Of a stretch of DNA of 64,000 bases, positions 1-11,984 are shown piece after piece; positions within the stretch are counted from its first letter, which is position 1, and the number at the start of each line of letters is the position of its first letter. The notes below the pieces were generated by a model. It was not told the origin of the DNA. It ran no database searches and saw only the letters and a list, made by a program, of their open reading frames with translations. The position numbers were made by a program, and so were the translations under genes. Source of the stretch: Haemophilus influenzae (GTDB taxonomy: Bacteria > Pseudomonadota > Gammaproteobacteria > Enterobacterales > Pasteurellaceae); the NCBI GenBank assembly GCA_923172585.1, contig OV298644.1, positions 124,976-188,975 on the forward strand, in the 5' to 3' direction.

Positions 1-180
1 TTACGTATTGCTATTTTTAACCGCACTTTGCGCACAATTAGAATGCAAACCTTTAACGCTTTAGCGGATGCACTCAATTTATTGAGCGAGACGGAACGTT
101 TACTCACGCAAACAAATCGCACAGCATTCACCCAATTACTCAAACCTGTTAATTGGCAGCCTTTATTAGACGAAATTTAA
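1..180 (+). CDS. mutL: DNA mismatch repair protein MutL, 3' end only
   Basis: An open frame enters from the left edge and stops with TAA at 178-180, giving 59 C-terminal residues that end NWQPLLDEI. They resemble the last part of the MutL dimerisation domain, where a helix of the type [15 protein letters not shown] precedes a short variable tail. MutL links MutS mismatch recognition to MutH nicking. The stop lies 8 bases before the miaA ATG, and mutL-miaA adjacency is conserved in gammaproteobacteria, which supports the call. A DNA-uptake core (ACCGCACTT) lies inside the frame near base 26. Only the tail is visible, so the identification rests on weak similarity plus context. Confidence 0.75.
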   Translation, partial: LRIAIFNRTLRTIRMQTFNALADALNLLSETERLLTQTNRTAFTQLLKPVNWQPLLDEI

Positions 181-188
181 ATTCTTCC

Positions 189-1114
189 ATGAAACCAACC
201 GCAATTTTTTTAATGGGCCCAACAGCCTCAGGTAAAACAGATTTAGCCATTCAACTACGAAGCCAACTTCCAGTCGAAGTGATTAGTGTGGATTCAGCTC
301 TTATTTATAAGGGAATGGATATTGGCACAGCGAAACCATCAAAAGAAGAACTTGCCCTTGCGCCTCACCGTTTAATTGATATTTTAGATCCATCAGAAAG
401 CTGCTCCGGCACGAATTTCCGCGATGATGCACTACGCGAAATGGCGGATATTACCGCACAAGGCAAAATCCCGTTACTAGTGGGTGGCACGGATGTTGTA
501 TTACAAAGCCTTAATCGAAGGGCTTTCTCCCTTGCCTTCTGCTGATGAAAATATTCGTGCCGATCTTGAACAAAAAGCAAGCCAACAAGGTTGGGCAGCA
601 TTGCATACAGAACTCGCCAAAATCGATCCCATTTCTGCCGCCCGAATTAATCCGGAGTGGATTCCCAACGAATCAATCGTGCTTTAGAGGTTTTTTATAT
701 CACAGGAAAATCACTCACAGAGCTGACTGAAGAAAAAGGCGAAGCCTTGCCTTATGATTTTGTGCAATTTGCAATTGCGCCGCAAGATCGCCATGTTTTG
801 CATGAACGCATCGAAGAACGCTTTCATAAAATGATTGAACTGGGCTTTCAAGAAGAGAAAACTTTATACGCGTGGCGATTTAAATATCAATCTGCCGTCA
901 ATTCGCTGTGTAGGGTATCGTCAAATGTGGGAATATTTGCAAGGTGATTACGAGGAAATGATTTTCCGTGGTATTTGTGCAACGCGCCAACTTGCAAAAC
1001 GCCAGCTCACTCTGCTGCGCGGCTGGAAAACACCAATACAATGGCTAGATAGTTTACAACCTCAACAAGCGAAAGAAACTGTATTACGTCACTTAGATTC
1101 TATCAAAAGGTTAG
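189..1114 (+). pseudogene. miaA: tRNA dimethylallyltransferase MiaA, frameshifted
   Basis: MiaA transfers a dimethylallyl group to A37 of tRNAs reading UNN codons. The start is the ATG at 189, followed by [20 protein letters not shown] with the P-loop GPTASGKT. The family motifs [18 protein letters not shown] and LVGGT follow. The frame breaks near 493 (an extra G in CACGGATG, where the product should read GGTMLYYKAL). It breaks again near 656-662, where about two extra bases precede the [19 protein letters not shown] box, near 865-905, and close to the end, where the sequence should read LDSYQKG-stop. Joined across frames it covers a full MiaA of about 310 residues. Several one- and two-base indels in a well-conserved gene look like sequence errors. 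It ends 4 bases before the glnE ATG. Confidence 0.85.
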
Positions 1115-1118
1115 AAAA

Positions 1119-4075
1119 ATGACCGCACTTTCTGCCCTCATCGAACAAAAATTACAATCTATTGGCACAATCCTGTGCCAATCTTTTCCAGAACTTTCCC
1201 CAGAAAATTCACGAAGCCATTCAACAAAATTCAAATCATCCAGAACTGCCTGTTTATCAATTAGGCTATGCCATAGCAATGTCTGACTTTGTGGAAAAAG
1301 TCTTGCAAAAATACCCGCACTTAGTGAAACAATGGTGGGAAAATCCCCCTGTTTTGCAGATTGCACTGCCTATATTTTCGAACGCTTGAATAGAGAGTTA
1401 GCCAATGTACATGACGAAAACTGCACTCTATCAAACATTACGCCAATTCCGTAACATTGAAATGGCAAAATTAAGTTTTTGTCAAAGTTTGAATCTTGCC
1501 ACTGTTGAGGAAATTTTTGTTCAGCTTTCACAACTTGCAGAGAGTTTAATTATCGCTACCCGCGATTGGCTTTATCATCAAGCCTGTGCGGAGATAGGCA
1601 CACCAATGGATGAACAAGGCAATCCGCAGCAGCTTTATATTCTAGGAATGGGGAAATTAGGCGGCTTTGAATCAAATTTTCCTCAGATATTGATTTAATT
1701 TTTACTTATCCATCACAAGGGGAAACGTCCGTTGAGAAATACGAATGCTCGACGTTCTGTAGATAATACGAAATTTTTCACACGTTTAGGACAACGCCTT
1801 ATTTCTGCCTTAGATGAATTTACCTCTGGATGGTTTTGTATATCGAACCGATATACGCTTGCGCCCATTTGGTGACAAGGCGCGCTTGTTCTCAGCTTTG
1901 CAGCAATGGAACAATATTATCAAGATCAAGGTCGAGATTGGGAACGCTATGCAATGATTAAAGGGCGAGTATTGGGCGTACAAACAAAGCGATCCCAACG
2001 TATCTAAATTGCAAAAAATGTTACGCCCTTGTGTATCGTCGCTATATTGACTTTAGTGTGATTCAATCTTACGTGAAATGAAAGGCAAAATTGAGCGAGA
2101 AGTACGCCGTCGTGGTTTGAAAGATAATATTAAACTAGGTGCTGGTGGTATTCGTGAAGTCGAATTTATCGTACAAGTTTTTCAACTCATTCGAGGCGGG
2201 CGAGAAATCAATCTGCAACAACATTCACTCTAAAGATCTTGCCTGAAATTACCAAACTAGGATTAATTACTGAACAACAATTCCACGATTTACGTGAAAG
2301 TTATATTTTTTTACGCCGCGTAGAAAACATTCTACAAGCCATTAACGATCAACAAACGCAAACACTACCAACCGATGAAATAGATCAAATTCGTTTAGTC
2401 GAGGCATGTAAAACTTTCACCTGTTTAAATGAAAATAATCAAACCATTGAAAAACATTATCCAATAGAAAATTGGGACGATTTTTACCGCACTTTACAAC
2501 AAAAACAAGAAAAAGTGCGGGCAGTATTTACTCAATTAATCGGTGATGAATACGATGAGGCTTCACAAACTAATAGCCACGGCAAGATTTTTTTAGAAGC
2601 AGATTTTGAGGATATTGAACAAACATTATTAGAGAGTGGTGTATCAGAAAATAATATTGATGAAGTTTTTAGAAAAGCTTGCTCAATTCAAAGACGGCCT
2701 AAATCACAGAGTGATTGGTTCGCGTGGGCGTGATGTATTAAGTCATTTGATGCCAACAGTACTTGCACTCATTTTTGAACAAGAAAAATTACCGCACTTT
2801 GCTCCCCGAATACTGAACATTATTGAAAAATTTCGAGTTCGCACGACTTATTTAGAATTATTATTGGAAAACTGTGCCCTTCAGCAAGTTATTGAACTTT
2901 GTGCGCAGTCTCAACTTATTTCAGAACAATTGGCGCGCCATCCTATCTTATTAGATGAATTGCTTAATACGGAAGCACTACGTCATCCTTTGCCATTTAC
3001 CCAATATCCTACAGAGTTACACCAATATTTGCTTCGTTTCCCCCTGATGATGAAGAACAGCTTATCGATGTTTACGTCAATTTAAACAAGCAACCCTATT
3101 AAAAGTGGCAGCGGCAGATATTTTAGGTGCATTGCCAGTAATGAAAGTAAGCGATCATTTAACCTATCTTGTTGAAGCTATTATTGAAGTGGTTGTGACT
3201 AGCTTGGAAACAAGTGTTCCTAGATTTGGCGTGCCTGAACATTTACAAAATAATGAAAAAGGATTTTTAGTTATTGGTTATGGAAAACTTGGTGGTATTG
3301 AACTAAGCTATAAATCCGATTTAGACCTCGTATTTTTGTACAATGCCGTAGAAAATCAAACAACAGGTGGCAAAGTGATTGATAGCAATCAATTTTACCT
3401 ACGCTTGGCACAAAAGATTGTGAGTATTTTCAAAGATAACACTTCCGCTGGCGTACTTTATGAGGCAGATATGCGCCTGCGCCCTTCTGGCGATGCTGAA
3501 GCCGATTGGCTGCTCTCTTCGGCATTTTCCATTATCAATTGAATGACGCTTGACATGGGAAAACAAGCACTTGTGCGCGCTCGTCCAATATTTGGCGAAT
3601 CATTCCTAAAGCTAAATTTGAGCATATCCGCCAACAAGTGCTTTCTGCATCACGAGATATCGAACAATTAAAACAAGATGCTGTTGAGATGCTGAAAAAA
3701 TACTTGCCCATTTATCTCACTCAAAACACAGTGAATTTAACCTTAAACAGATCGCGGTGGCATTACAGATATAGAATTTATTGCTCAATATTTAATGTAA
3801 GTATTAATACCCAAGGCTAACAAATCCACAAAAAAAACAACAACGAACAGAAAAGGTCAAACAATGTACGTATTTACAACGATATGGCAGAGGCTAAAAT
3901 TATTAGCCAAACAGACTGCAAACGCTTTAAAACAAAAAGATATCGAGATACACAAAACCATCCATTCATCATTTAAATTTGTTGGGTAAATCTTCCGTTG
4001 TGGAAATAACAGCGAATTTGGTAAAGAGCAGGGTCATTTATTCAAGCATTTTGGGATAGGTTATTTGTATCCTAA
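1119..4075 (+). pseudogene. glnE: Glutamine synthetase adenylyltransferase GlnE, many frameshifts
   Basis: GlnE adenylylates and deadenylylates glutamine synthetase in nitrogen control. Fragments in all three plus frames assemble in order into one bifunctional protein. The N-terminal half has [10 protein letters not shown] (near 1640) and [20 protein letters not shown] (near 2130-2190), and the C-terminal half has [24 protein letters not shown] (near 3270-3345) and [13 protein letters not shown] (near 3455). These are the duplicated nucleotidyltransferase signatures of the family. The last readable box, [12 protein letters not shown], lies near 3750-3800, and the extreme 3' end is poorly readable. 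The span fits the roughly 980-residue family length. The start is an ATG 4 bases after the miaA stop. An inverted pair of uptake signals lies inside the gene at about 2486-2520. Confidence 0.85.
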
Positions 4076-4158
4076 AATATGGCTTGTGGACGTTTCAAAA
4101 TAGCCTTCATCACAAATCTTCTTGAAACCTCGCAAAAACTAAATATTCAATCCTATTT

Positions 4159-5850
4159 TTAATGAACCAAATCTAACATTTCCTGTGCATTGGCTAAAGC
4201 CAATACTCGTGATTTCACTTCCGCCCAAGAGTCTTGCCCAAACGCAGGTACACGTTCAGATTGTGAAAGTGCAGTCATTTTTGTTTCAGTTTTATTATCC
4301 ACAGTAAATTTTTCCACATTAAACTGATGATGGCCATGCATTCAAAGCAACTTGTGGCAAGTGGGTTACGCATAATACTTGGCAGCGCTCACTTAATTGA
4401 CGTAAAAGTTTTCCGACAACACTTGCTGTTTTTCCGCTAATGCCAACGCCCACTCCACCAATAAATCAAAGAAGGAAGAGCTGGAATAGATCAGAAGATC
4501 AGAAAACTAAGAACTGAACGGCTAAAGAAATACGAGAAAGCTCACCACCAGAGGCAATTTTAGCTAATGGCGGCGGCGGTTGTTCTCCTAAATTACTACG
4601 CAAAGTGAAAAATCACATTATCCCGCACCATTTGCAACCCACTCTATTCCAAATCCGTATTCAACTCTACATAAAATTCAGCGTTTTCCATTGCAAGTTG
4701 TTTTATCGACTGTGTGACATTGTGCGCTAAGCGGGTTGCAGATTGCTGACGACTTGCTGTTAATGCTGTAGCCGTTGCTTGCATTTGTTCAAATGCGAGT
4801 TTTTCTTGCTCAATCAACACATCTTCACTTTCAGAAAAATCCAAAAGTGCGGTTAAAACTGCTTGCTTTTAATTTTTTGTGCTGTTCTACAAGATCTTCA
4901 GGTTTAACTTGATGTTTACGAGCAACAAGTAAAGAAAGACTGTAATACCTCTTGTGTTCGATTTCCTGTAAAAGCTGAGGATCTTGCTCGATATTACTTG
5001 ATAAATTTTGCACTTCACTGGTTGCTTCTTGCACTTGAATCAACGCATCATTCAACATATTTTGCACTTCAGCATAATGCGAATCAAAATCAGGTTCTAA
5101 CTACATCTAATACAATACATTGTGTCGCACGATAAAGCAAACTATCGATATTTACGGTGTCATTTTCACTTAAAATTTGCAGTGCAGGGCAGAGGGAAAG
5201 TTGAGATAGCCGTTCGACTGCAAGACAAAAACGACGCTGCTCAGATAAACAACGTTCTTCAAATACTAATTTCCTAAATATTAATTTGGTTAAAAAGCAT
5301 CTAAATCCATCCACACTCAACCACTGTAAAAGCTGCGTAAAAGTGCTTTACATGCTCCGCCACTTTCCGCCACTTGATGAAAGGTTTAAACTGAATTTGA
5401 AGATTTTTTCCATGTCCGATAATCTAAACACATCACACAAAAGAAATTCAGGATGAGCGGCAAAATTATCAACTAACTGAAGCTGATAGTCATTTTTTAA
5501 CAATAATTGAGAAGCGTGTTGCCCATTAATATGAACAAGATATTGAGCAATAACTTCAATTGAGAAATGGAGAAGCGGATACTACGAGTAATAAAAGAAT
5601 AAAAACGTCAGAACGTCCATCAAGCATGCAACGTAAATACAACCAGAAAAAATAACTGCAACCTGTAATTATCGCGCACTCAACCAATGACATACCAAGA
5701 TCAAACCAGTCTAGAAGCAAGGCATCAATTGCGCATGCTATTAGCGCAAACAATTGACACAAATTTACGCACACGACTCGTGTTCCCGTACACGCAACAG
5801 CGAGAGACCTAACCCCTAGTTGCCCGAAGAAAGACAAAAAACCTAAACGC
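4159..5850 (-). pseudogene. recN: DNA repair protein RecN, heavily frameshifted
   Basis: RecN is an SMC-like ATPase of double-strand break repair. The minus-strand stop is at 4159-4161, and the C-terminal frame carries HHQFNVEK and SQSERVPA followed by LANAQEMLDLVH, typical of the RecN end. Coiled-coil pieces lie at 4644-5067. An N-terminal piece near 5450-5550 reads LVHINGQHASQLLLKNDYQ, the RecN box after the first ATPase half. A trace of AIDAL, which follows the Walker A loop, lies near 5720-5732. The span matches a protein of about 558 residues. The upstream end near 5850 is an estimate from expected length, because Walker A itself is unreadable. Confidence 0.8.
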
Positions 5851-5969
5851 TAAATCAATTGTCCGGTACTAGAACGAACGTAACTCAACACTAGTGATAT
5901 AAAAAGTTAAGGAGCAGATCAACCCCCTCGCCAATTCAAGAACAAGCTAACGAACAAGCGACAAATATT

Positions 5970-6892
5970 ATTTAAATAAGTTAAAGATGTTTGCATGCAT
6001 AATACTATAACTAAAAGATTTAATTCATAAAAACGATTATAACAATATAAAGTCAAATACATTTAATAAAAGTATAATTATAAAATGATATAACAAACTA
6101 AATGCTTCTTAACATAATATCAACAATATAATTAAACAGAAAAATAATCTGAAATAAAAGCTCGTAATAATTTAGAGATATTACAAAAAAACCAATCGGG
6201 ATATGCTAGCTCTATAACAAAGCACCACTTCATAATGTGGAAAATGGTAAGAAAAGAATCGCATTATAATGCCCCATATCAAAAGAGGTCGAGACAGATA
6301 ATGTACAACTAAGCAACGATATAACATGATCGCAGTCAAGCAACAAGCGAAAAGTCAAAATAAGACGTGACGTTGGAGCAAACAATTAATAAATATGGTT
6401 GTGAAAATCAAACATTTGAACAAATGAAAGAAGAATAATAAGCGCATTAATTGAGCGCAGATGAATAAATGCTTAAAATTTCACTTAATGCTGGAGATTT
6501 ATCATTCAATAAACGAGTTAAAACACAATAAATACGCAATCTTCCCAGCAAAAATCAACCACGTAAATAAACACAATGCTGGTTATACGATCTCAAATTC
6601 AACATCGATTTAATATCCAAAATAAACGGATTAACATCAATCAAAAGAAGAAAAAAAAATTAGATAGAGCCCTCTAAACAAACACAATGCCAATAGGCCT
6701 CAATGGCCAATTACTTCAGCTAAATATAACTAATCTACCAGGATTTCAAGGAAAAAATTAATGGCATTTTATACCAACACTTGATAACCACGTTCCATTA
6801 ACCAATGAAATAAGTTTTTGTGACATTATTAAAGTCATTGCACTGGAGCTTACCTACAAGAGCAATGGTTTAAAAGAAGATAAATGATTCAT
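5970..6892 (-). pseudogene. nadK: NAD kinase NadK (probable), almost unreadable
   Basis: The minus strand has an ATG at 6890-6892 followed by MNHLSSFK. After restoring one A it reads KTIALVGK, the N-terminus of NAD kinase, which phosphorylates NAD to NADP. The rest down to about 5970 is too corrupted to show the GGDGN motif. The call rests on this start and on position: in gammaproteobacteria nadK sits between grpE, which is divergent, and recN, exactly as here. The left end is placed from the expected length of about 306 residues. Confidence 0.6.
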
Positions 6893-6989
6893 AAAATGAC
6901 CGCACTTGAATTTAACATTTTCGTCATTATATCGTTTTTTGCTACACTATGCCCAATTACGATTAATCAATTTTGTTTTACGGAGAAAA

Positions 6990-7572
6990 ATGTCAGAACA
7001 AAAACAAAAAATACATAAAAACCAAAGTAAAAATCGAACGATCAAAATGAACAACAAAAAGCACACTATTTCAAGAATTTGATCCTTTAGAAGAAGCTAT
7101 TTGCCGCGTGCAAGAGCTTGAAGACAACCAAAAATAAATTAAAAGAAGAAGCAAATAAAAAAAACAAGATCTTACTTAACTCTCGTGCTGAAATGAAAAT
7201 CTTCGTCGTCGTACTGAACAAGACGTAGAAAAAGCACATAAATTCGCTTTGGAAAAATTTTCAAAAGACATTTGAAGAATACTCAGCAATAACCTGGAGA
7301 GAGCGCTTGCCACTCCAGCAAATAAAGAAGAAGAAATCATAAGTAACACACTTAATGACGAAATTGAACTTACCTTAAAAAATAGTTGAACACCTTTGGG
7401 AATTTAGCACGGAAAATTGGAGTGTGGAGAAGCATATACTAAAGAACATCATCAAGTTCAATGCAACCTGCTGAAGCAGAAGAACATCAAATTAGCGTCG
7501 TATTGCAAAAAGGCTACACCTTAAGTGGTCGAGTCATTCGCCCAGCGATGGTAATGGTGCCAGCATATTTAA
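6990..7572 (+). pseudogene. grpE: Nucleotide exchange factor GrpE, frameshifted
   Basis: GrpE is the nucleotide exchange factor of the DnaK chaperone. The start ATG is at 6990, behind the ribosome-binding site CGGAGAAAA. Readable boxes are FDPLEEA and RVQELED (near 7080-7125), LNSRAEM and RRRTEQDVEKAHKFALEKFSKD (near 7180-7275), RALATPANKE (near 7300-7330) and [11 protein letters not shown] at the end (near 7530-7555), in several frames. The length fits the roughly 198-residue family. The natural stop is not intact; the end given is the last position that follows the family C-terminus. An uptake core (ACCGCACTT) lies about 90 bases upstream. Confidence 0.85.
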
Positions 7573-8020
7573 CATTGTACAATTTGGCGTAAATAAGGAG
7601 TTTTTAAACATTTAATCATAACTGACATAAACTAATTACAAATGAACTGTAAAGAATATCACCACAAATCATAGCCTATTTAAAAGCCAACACCTCAAGA
7701 AGATGAATCAGACACAAGCAATCGTATGAATCAGCAAAAACTTACAAAATATGTACAAGATAACAAAAGATATTACGATTTTCAAAGATCATAATAATAC
7801 TCTAGATTTAACACTTTATCTCGTAAAATTACACGAAAGCCGACAAGCTCATAATAAGGTACAATTGGTATAATTATTCACAAAATAGAAAATTCTATTT
7901 ACATCTGTTGAGCTAAAATAATCAAGCTGATGCAGAGACTAATCATATAGATTAGAATAACTACTTTTCCAATAACAAACAACATAATACAAATAAGTGA
8001 ATAATTACATACTAAATGGC
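7573..8020. other. Unreadable gap between grpE and the HepT-like remnant
   Basis: The stretch is AT-rich and stop-laden on both strands, in the same disturbed style as its neighbours. A nucleotidyltransferase (MntA) partner of the neighbouring HepT-like gene could lie here, because such pairs are usually adjacent, but no GSRxxG box can be read. Confidence 0.5.
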
Positions 8021-8024
8021 TTTA

Positions 8025-8197
8025 TTCCTGATCATAAGTATGTGATGCAATATTACGATATACACGATAAGCAACCCATTTTGACATATCTTCAATCAAA
8101 CCAAATCTCAATGCTTCTCGCAAAATATCCTTAAATCCATAAGCCCCAATGTCATCGGTATTAATTGCATCTTATAAGCCAGGCGCTTTCATAAACT
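8025..8197 (-). pseudogene. HepT-like HEPN protein, C-terminal part
   Basis: On the minus strand one clean frame reads DDIGAYGFKDILREALRFGL, then IEDMSKWVAYRVYRNIASHTYDQ. The motif R-NIAS-H-T-Y is the RX4HXY signature of HEPN-domain RNases of the HepT family, which pair with MNT nucleotidyltransferases in toxin-antitoxin modules. Known HepT/MntA systems and the HI0073/HI0074 pair are of this general type. Only about 50 residues around the active site are readable, with one in-frame stop near the start of the segment. The N-terminal half, which should lie toward higher coordinates, is not recognisable apart from the second copy next to it. Confidence 0.6.
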
Positions 8198-8214
8198 TGA
8201 TCATAAAAAATATA

Positions 8215-8360
8215 CTAATTGAAATATTATTGCATATCACGATAAGCAATCCAGGTTGAATCAAACAATTTTCAAATCAAAACACGCAATGCTCTCACAA
8301 ATATAATATAACGATAAGACATGTAATCAGAATTAAATGCATCTTTTAAAATCACAAATT
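8215..8360 (-). pseudogene. Second, divergent copy of the HepT-like segment
   Basis: About 190 bases from the first copy, the minus strand reads DAFNSDYMSYRYIIFVRALR, then WIAYRDM. This lines up with DAINTDDIGAYGFKDILREALR and WVAYRVY of the neighbour in the same order and spacing. The catalytic RX4HXY end is lost. It could be a diverged tandem paralogue or an assembly duplication of the same gene read with different errors. Confidence 0.45.
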
Positions 8361-11300
8361 AAATATTACACTTATCATTTACCACATTGAAATTTCTCAT
8401 AAAACCTACCAACACAAAGTAATCATAAACTATTGACACTAAAATCAAAAATGATTTGAACAGAAATCAAAATTGACATGCGAGATTAGCCTAAACAAAC
8501 AAAATCTGACTAAATTATCTTAAACAAAGTCTATCTATAACTAAATTAACTATACTTTAAATACCGTCTAATACACCACATAGAATTTCGCAAAAACTAC
8601 AACATATTAGATCAATATAATGACATAAATTAAAAACAAATTAGCGGAGATGATACACGAGCAACAATTTGAGGTGCAACATACGTCAAAAAAATTAAAA
8701 AAGAAACAAGATCTAACTTAACAAAAAGCCGATAACAATACATGACAGCAGTGTGGAAAAAATTCCAATCAATATGGCAATGAAAATGGCCGAACATGTC
8801 AGAAATACGAATATTGAATCAATCATCAAGGCGAAAATTGTTGTCATCAAGTAGGGCAAGAACGTGGGATGAAAATTACTAGCTATGCGTATTGCGAAAA
8901 AATCCAGAGTGCTCAATAGCGTAGAAGAGTAATATTGCCAACACAGATCGTGGAAGAGCGTGAGTTAAAGAAATCGCAACCAAGATAAAGCAAAAGAAAA
9001 ACGAAAAGCAGACACGAAACGAATGCACGAACAAAGTAGAAGCACTTAATGAAAACGCCAATAAAGACTCGTGAAAGATCGATTACCAACGCAACGTGAT
9101 TTAGCTGGCTGGAACGGAGGCAGAAAAAATATGACAAGAACCATATTCTACCACGCGAACTGTGGAATAGCTAAAGAGATCACGAAAAAGGTGAAATACA
9201 TGATTCACGATCTAGGATTACGCCGTTCATCCCAATGCTTAACAGCATGACCAGCTGAATTTAGAGAGGCATGCTTTCTCGGAGTTTCAAAATGGGCAAT
9301 GCGGAAAGCGAACCCCCTAAATCTATCGGCACCGCAACGGCAGTGACAGCACAAATTATATGCCCAATGGAGCCATTTAATGGGGCAAACAACCACTAAT
9401 CCTATTGATGAAGTACTTGCCCTTAAATGCATGACAGTACAAGATTAAACGGCACAAACAGCCAAAACATATGCATTACGATGGAACGTCTCATGCATAT
9501 TGAAGAATTATAGATTGAGTAAGAATTAAGTGAAAATGACTTAAACGACTAACAACATATCGTTAAACCTATATACTGATAATAAGCAACACATCAACTG
9601 GACATTCAGCTTATGTCAAGCATGATAGAATAAAAAATCTGTAATCCAGCATAGCAAAATTAAAATTAATACAACAACATTAAATGGCCAAAAAAACCAG
9701 TTTGGACCTTATAATTATGGAAAACCATAATCAAAAGGCGATTAAAGAACTTAAAATATCCGACATCAAAGCAATCTGAAGAAAATCGAATCATCGATCA
9801 TGGCAAAATAATCACATCAGAACAGCAGTATCAAAACTTGTTAATCCCCAATCAAAATGCGATCACAATTAAAGGCGCAAACGAATTACCGACTCTCGAA
9901 AAATCCCAAAATAGAGGCGTAAAAATTTAGTGATTGACGTAAAATTTGCAGTAGACATTCAGATGGCCAAAAACTATTGCGTAGGATACCAATTACGCTA
10001 TAGCAAGTTATGCTACAGCAAGAAAAAGATTATCGAGTGTCACCTGCTAATAACATAGGCTAATGATTACAATAGACCGATACTTGCACACCTAATGCAA
10101 GATGTATACAGACCTGCGTTGCTCAAATCTGTTAAATGCGAAAAAAGTATCAAATACGGAAAAGCGAAAAAAACAGCTCGAAACTTATTCGGTATAACAA
10201 GACAAGCATGAATCGCGACTTAAGCTATGCCATTGTGGTATCATAAAACGCATAAATACGCTAGATAAAAAGCGCTACTATTGAGATCATGAACAATTAC
10301 GCAAAAAGAAATAGCGAATAGTCTCGCCACCGTTAAGTCAGAAAAATTATGAACGCTACATAACTGTGGAAAAAGAAACGCTGGCTTAAAGAATCACGCA
10401 TGAAAGCCCTTTACTCCACGCCAACTGAAAACTTAGATGCGAAAAAATTCGGCGTCCTGAAGACACCAAAAAAATTTGGCGCAAATGAACGCGTCACCGA
10501 CTAAGGGCGACTACACGAACGAGTTACCACTTAGAAGTAGAAAAGAAAGTGAACTACGACAAACCATATTGAAATGTCATGAATCCCACTCGCCAGCGGC
10601 GGTTTTATTTGCTACAGGGCGAATATACAAATATTCAACACAACTTAAAAGCATTGGAAGATGTGTAGGATTATAACGATCGGTCAAACGTACTGACGGC
10701 GCCAAAATAACCGCAGACGGACATAATCGAGAAGTTCATTCAATCGCGCTGTAATTGGCTCAGCTTAACAGCACTGATGCCCAAAAAAGCCTTTGAAGCT
10801 GCCGAAATCTGTCAATACTTGAAGCAGTTCACTTAGAGCCTGCCGCTTATTTTATACGCTAGAAAACCCTATGAATGCGAACTTAAGTATTAAACAATTG
10901 ATTTAAAAATCTCACAAAAAAACCGTTTTTCATTGCGTATAGCTAAATTCATACCAGCTTTTAATTCCTCCCAAAATTCACTCCCTAAAAATCACCGTAA
11001 ATAATTGCTTATCTTCTAAAGGAAGCAATGCGGATGATCCAATAATCATTCAATAACCTTATTCAAAGCCTTTTTGATGATAATAGTTAATCATTAAAAC
11101 CATCATTTAAGATCCAAAACATTACGTTTCCAGCATAATTATGCAAGCATTATCGCTCAGCATTATAAATACCACTAAAAAATACTTTGCGATTCCGTAT
11201 CTTCTTTGTAAGCCCGGAAACAGCCCACATAACAGCGATTATTTACCATGTAAAAACTTAAAAGACCAACTATGTCTGCTACATTTCCTGCAAGCCGGCC

Positions 11301-11984
11301 AAATAAAATTCCAAAAGCAAAAAAAAATGCAAATTACGCCAGCATAAGCATGTTGACAGACACAAAAATCTGGAATGCAACAATCTTAACGTGCATGAAG
11401 ACTCCACAGATCAAAATGTGATGTGTGCTAAAAAAGTGGCTCAAACCTTCCAGAACCACTCAATAAGAAAAATTTGCGGCATAGAGTCAATTGAGGTACT
11501 GTACCGAAATATTAGATTAAAACCATTATTACCGAAAAAATTAGTAGCCGCACTTATCAAAACTCATTGGTTAAACTCCGTTTGATGAAAAACACACTGT
11601 ATTTCACATAACTAAATTCAATATGCATTGAATGGTGAAGCACTACATACCGCACGAATATTTTATCGAGAAATTGGAACTAAAGCGCCTTACGATACAT
11701 CAGTAGGATATGGTCCAACTACTATCAATATACATTGAGCATCTGCACGTAACTGTATGAAATCCAGTCCTTTGTGCGCAAGTTCAAGCTCACAGCCATT
11801 CAGAAATACTCCTATGTTCAAAATTAAACACTGAGAAAAAACAGAGAAGGCTTAATCCGATTTAGCGAATAGAGAGAAAATGACCCATAATAATTTTGAA
11901 CGATTGAAACCTGCGCCAACGATTATGTTAGACTGAAATCAAAAAATATGTAATCTGTACATATTAACGTTAAGTCATTACAAT
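8361..11984. other. Disturbed stretch without an identifiable gene
   Basis: Some 3.6 kb shows no frame longer than about 75 codons and no family motif that I recognise. The plus strand is unusually rich in A. Short phrases look coding, for example a plus-strand phrase near 10480-10620 and a peptide LPKKLVAALIKTHWL near 11535-11580, but none could be assigned. In the H. influenzae Rd order nrdD and tesB-like genes would be expected about here; I could not confirm them. Confidence 0.5.

Noticed and set aside
8713-9137. Minus-strand frames rich in Leu, Phe and Val that look like membrane proteins
   Set aside because: They overlap each other in different frames within A-rich disturbed sequence; A-rich plus strand automatically gives Phe/Leu-rich minus frames.
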